DNA of 64,000 nt, from positions 2,806,309-2,870,308 of the forward strand of contig JAXDDX010000058.1 of assembly GCA_034670405.1 (NCBI GenBank), in the 5' to 3' direction. The notes under the pieces were generated by a model. The model was not told the origin of the DNA. It saw only the letters and a program-made list of their open reading frames with translations, and searched no databases. This DNA is from Hoplostethus atlanticus. Its lineage: Eukaryota; Chordata; Actinopteri; Trachichthyiformes; Trachichthyidae. The translations under genes were made by a program, and so were the position numbers. Numbering within the stretch: position 1 is the stretch's first letter; every line of letters starts with the position of its first letter. Shown here one piece after another: positions 60,112 to 64,000 of the stretch.

Positions 60112-60921
60112 ATAATGCCTACCCTCACAAAATGATTGCTGGTATGAAAGTAAACCATATTATGACTAATTATTAAAGTTCTGAGTCATCTTAAGACCTT
60201 TGCTTACCAAATAGACAGAATAGATAGACAGAATCATGTGTGTTTTTGAAATATTGAATTTCCAGTTGCAAGTTTGTCCACAATGGCTATATAGCATTTT
60301 CTACTGAAGTCCCTAATATAGAGTAGAGGAGACAGGAGGTTCTGACAGGACTCAGTCATACAGACCATAACATAAGGGTAAGGTGTGTTGGCTCCAGTCT
60401 TAGCCAAGCCTTTCTGACTCTCCTGCCCCCACTGTTGGAGATATAGAGGAACTACAAAAGGCCCAAACATAAGGAGCCCAACACAAATTCAACAATGTAT
60501 ATATGTACCATTTCAGATTAAAAGGCCCTTCTTCCCTGATGTTTAGGCAACTCTCTCTCTCTCTCTACTTGTTGTTCTATCCTTCTTTGCAATATTATTT
60601 TAACAAAACAATAAAAATACCAAAGCAACCTTTCCTCCATTGTTACAAATCTTATTTACTAGGGCAGTTCGATTGAAAAGACAGCCTGGAAAGCTTTACC
60701 ACCCCTGAGAAATGTAATCTTTTGGTGTGCATGAAAGTAAAGTATAAAAGTAAGTATACAAATGGCAGCAAATGATTTTATGAAAGATTAACATGTTTTA
60801 CCAATGACCAACTTATTGATCATGGTGGAATTGGTGTACCTCTTGATTCCCACATCACACAAAGCTGAGAAACTGAATGAATGAATGAATGAGTGAATGA
60901 AATTAAGAGAGAATGGATTAA

Positions 60922-60994
60922 TGTGACAGAACTCTGATTTGAACCCATGACATATTGACTACATTATACTATACTGCTGAGCCACCAGGACACG
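60922..60994 (-). repeat. tRNA-like sequence, minus strand (after gene 3)
   Basis: Same minus-strand tRNA-like stretch as at 57118. It includes GGGTTCAAATC, which fits a T arm/B box. Confidence 0.3.
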
Positions 60995-61615
60995 TGAGCA
61001 GTTGTTTTACTCACAATAACATTGGAAATAGTACATAAATGAAAATACATCAGTCCAGTGATCTTACAACCCCATCACTAAAAGAGATTAACTGCAGAGA
61101 TGCATTGAGACAGACAGGATGTGGCTACAAGAAACCACAAGGCCCCCCAAGATGTTGGGAGGGGGTGTAGGTGTGGAAGGAGGTCTGATAGGTGCTGGGG
61201 GGCAAGGGTGTGTGAAGGCACTTGTAAAAAAAGGTTGTGAGATCGAGCATCAATATGACACTAATACAACTATCTGTGCTGGTTATCGTGAGAAATACAT
61301 CAAACTTGTGTACACAAACAAATCCAAGCTATTTTTTAGCCCTACTATCAGTGATAATAGTAATAGTGATAAATAGTGATGAATAGAACACATCCTTCTG
61401 TAAATGAACACTGACCATGGACCATGTAGTATATCATGTAGATGTCTTGGTGATGGGCATCACACGGAGCAGGGAAAAGGGGGAGTATGCACCTATACAT
61501 TAACGTGATCAGCTAAATCAGTTCATTAGTGCATGAAGTGATTAAGCCTTGGTGGTGCTCACTTGGACCAAAACCGTTTCTCCAGCCTGTGCTGAAAAAA
61601 CAACATATTTAGACA

Positions 61616-61686
61616 ACCTGATTGGCTCAGTAGGTAAGAGTGCTAAAACCCAAGCAAGGTCCTGGGTTGGAATATGGAGTAGGCAA
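61616..61686 (+). repeat. tRNA-like sequence in the protease unit (unit of gene 4)
   Basis: Fourth copy of the tRNA-like stretch described at 46705. Confidence 0.3.
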
Positions 61687-62007
61687 TCCGGTGAAATTCT
61701 GTAATATACTTACTGTCATGTACTCCTTCCAAATTGGAAATCTTGGAGGAGCATATGTTTGCAAATGACTAAAAAGACTCAAGGGACTTTAGATGGAAAC
61801 ATTCAGTTGCACTTTCAGTTGTAATTTCTCATTCAGCTAAAGTTGGATATGGCTGATATGGCTAAGTGGTGCACAATAAGAAAGTCATTTTTGATACTTA
61901 TTTTATTTTATTACACTTATTTCTTTATAGTGTCTACATGTATTAGGTATTATACAGCGGATGGCAAATTAAGTGAATGTTGGAAGAGAGAGAATAGATT
62001 AGACCTC

Positions 62008-62078
62008 TGAGTCAACACATGACATATATGACAAAGGAAACCACAAGGCAGTCTGTGGTGCAGGCTCTGTGTATAAAA
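62008..62078 (+). promoter_or_regulatory. Core promoter of protease gene 4
   Basis: TGAGTCA (62008-62014), GGAAACCACA (62036-62045) and TATAAAA (62072-62078), with the ATG at 62129. Confidence 0.55.
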
Positions 62079-62128
62079 GAATCAGTTTGACACCCCTATG
62101 AGACTTCTTTGACTGATCTGTCTGCAAG

Positions 62129-63657
62129 ATGCATGCTTTACATCAATTTCTGCTTGTTATTACTCTGACGTGTCTAGGACAAAAAGGTAAGATTCACTCA
62201 AGAGGAAAATGATTATGAGACCCTGAACTATTATTTCTTCAAGATTACAAACGGAATATTAACTGGTTGTTATTTTCTTTCTATTCATTCTTTTCAGCAC
62301 TTGGGAGTGAAATCATAAATGGGGAAAAGGCCCAGAAGAAGTCATTGCTGTACATGGCATCAGTGCAGAATAATGGAAAACATGCATGTGGCGGATTCCT
62401 TGTCAGCAAAGACTTTGTAGTCACTGCTGCCCACTGTGACAAGTGAGAAACTTTTCCTCTTCAAGCAATCTTAGATTAATCTGATTGGAAATCTAATGAG
62501 AAATCTATAGAAAAAAACACAACTTTAAGTCATATACATTCAATATTTTCAAAAGAAAGACATCATTGTTTTGTTGGCACTACATGATACAATCCCTCAT
62601 TGATCATTTCTTCAGGGAAGATGCCATAATGACTGTTGTTCTTGGTACCCACAACATCAAGAGTGTCCATGAGAAAACAATGCGATACGGTGTACGGAAA
62701 TGCAAACACCCCTCCTTTACGAATTTCACAGATGGGAAAGACATCATGCTCCTCAAAGTAAGTGGATATTTATTCAATCTCATTTAATAGTACCAAGTGA
62801 CATTATGCAATACAGTCTTCTGCAAATCCATTGTGCTTAGTTTTATTTTAGTTCAACAAATGAAAAAAAAAAAAAACATGTAGCAAAACAATGCATTTAA
62901 AATATTGTCAAGCATGACACATTAAAGTCAGAGACATATTTCCAATGTTTCTGAATGTAAAAAAAGTGATGGTAAATCAGCCACAGCATACATTAACATT
63001 TCAAATATACACTACATTATGACTCAGACCAAAAAGATTGATAGCCAGGGGATAACGGTGATTTGTTGCGAAAATTAAGCCCTTACAGTTTTTAATCTTC
63101 AATGTTTGTTTCCAGCTGTCTAGGAGAGCTACACTAAGCAAAACAGTGAAAACAATTAAACTTCCAAGTAAGACTAAAGCCATCAAAGCGAACACAAAGT
63201 GTTTTGTAGCCGGATGGGGATCCACTGAAACTGGGGATAATGGTGTTGACGAGCTGCGAGTGGTGACTGTGCCTACCATTGACAAGACAGTCTGTCAGAA
63301 GAAATGGAAAGACACCCTTCCTAAACATGTTATCTGTGCAGGTGGTTATTACACCGATAAAGGATTTTGTCAGGTGTGTTCTACACATTTTCCCCACAAA
63401 TATCAAATAGCAACTGATTTCTAGTGCAAAAGTTTACTTCCATAAACTCGTAAATGTTTGAATGAACTAATTAAGATGTATTTTCTCAGGGTGATTCTGG
63501 TGGCCCTCTAGTGTGCAATGAGAAGGCAGTTGGGATTGTATCTTTCAACTACGGAAGAAACTGCCGCTACCCAAATCTACCCAACGTCTTCACAGAGATA
63601 TCACACTACCTACCCTGGATCATAAGGACTCTCAAGAAAAAGGCATGTGTGGTGTAA
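62129..63657 (+). CDS. Granzyme-like serine protease, gene 4
   Basis: Intact five-exon gene for a predicted 256-aa precursor. Exons: 62129-62186, 62298-62442, 62616-62757, 63116-63373 and 63490-63657. Triad residues are in [15 protein letters not shown] and GDSGGPLV. It differs from its neighbours in exon 2 (LVSKDFVV), exon 3 ([11 protein letters not shown], adding an NFT glycosylation sequon) and, notably, before the serine: TDKGFCQGDS puts Phe where genes 1 and 3 have Ser at position 190 of the specificity pocket. Exon 5 has NVFTEI instead of NVYTEI. The unit repeats 3799 bp after gene 3. The array probably continues past the window. Confidence 0.85.
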
Positions 63658-63903
63658 TAGTCTTACACAAAATGTTCTGTTTCTATGTGCTTCTATTATA
63701 TTGTAGAGGCATTGCAGCATCTGAGTAGTTATGTCAGTGTTCGCTCCTTAGGCGAAATACGTAAGAAACTTTGTTTATTCCATATACTAGCTTTTATCTA
63801 TATAGCATTTTCTACTGAAACCCCCTCGGAATGATAAAAGACATAACATGATTTATAAGTTTCTAAAAAGATATCCTCATTCCAAGATGCCTGTTGTTGG
63901 GAA

Positions 63904-63909
63904 AATAAA
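63904..63909 (+). terminator. AATAAA poly(A) signal, protease gene 4
   Basis: Conserved position, about 247 bp past the stop. The 3' flank of this unit runs to the window end with no new feature. Confidence 0.55.
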
Positions 63910-64000
63910 ATAATGCCTACCCTCACAAAATGATTGCTGGTATGAAAGTTAACCATATTATGAGTAATTATTAAAGTTCTGAGTCATCTTAAGACCTTTG

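Overview
This is a eukaryotic window, almost certainly from a ray-finned (teleost) fish. It has spliced genes with GT-AG introns, long CA/GT microsatellites, and a teleost repeat set: a Tc1-like transposon with an intact transposase, a Rex3-type RTE LINE tail ending in GATG repeats, an L2/Maui-type LINE, a Ty3/gypsy relic, hAT and mariner miniature elements. All gene models were read by eye from splice signals, reading frames and family motifs. No search was run.

Layout. (1) 1-18.3 kb: mostly non-coding, microsatellite-rich DNA ending in the last two coding exons of a fibroblast growth factor of the FGF7/10/22 group, best matching fgf22 (15066-16820, + strand), with a 3' UTR and poly(A) signal. 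The signal-peptide exon is not visible and probably lies before the window. (2) 18.3-30.5 kb: non-coding DNA, a decayed Ty3/gypsy element (about 23.6-25.6 kb) and a 5'-truncated L2-type LINE (about 28.5-29.6 kb). (3) 30.5-40.8 kb: a rearranged zone with a 19-bp minisatellite, an unrecognised 166-aa minus-strand ORF, a roughly 1.05-kb tandem duplication carrying a possible exon, a decayed HIPK-like kinase fragment, a frameshifted smoothelin-like CH-domain exon, an acidic repeat ORF, and a 1.4-kb Tc1/mariner element with long inverted repeats. (4) 41.4-45.5 kb: three C-terminal exons of an uncharacterised multi-copy fish protein on the minus strand, plus hAT and mariner miniature elements. (5) 45.7-64.0 kb: a tandem array of granzyme-like serine proteases with a unit of about 3.8 kb. 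It holds a relic, gene 1, a broken copy 2, gene 3 and gene 4, and probably continues past the window.

The protease array is the most informative part. Three copies have five intact exons, a complete His/Asp/Ser triad and a predicted 256-aa precursor. They share a compact promoter: an AP-1-like TGAGTCA, then an ETS/RUNX-like GGAAACCACA, then TATAAAA. Copy 2 has a one-base insertion in exon 3 and a Tc1 transposon between its AP-1-like and ETS/RUNX-like sites. Because neighbouring units preserve the empty sites, three separate insertions (Tc1, a 1.3-kb unidentified element and a Rex3 tail) can be placed to the base with their target duplications. The S1 pocket appears to lack Asp189, so the enzymes are unlikely to be trypsin-like. 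From memory, human FGF22 lies on 19p13.3 near a family of haematopoietic serine proteases, so the fgf22-protease linkage may be ancient.
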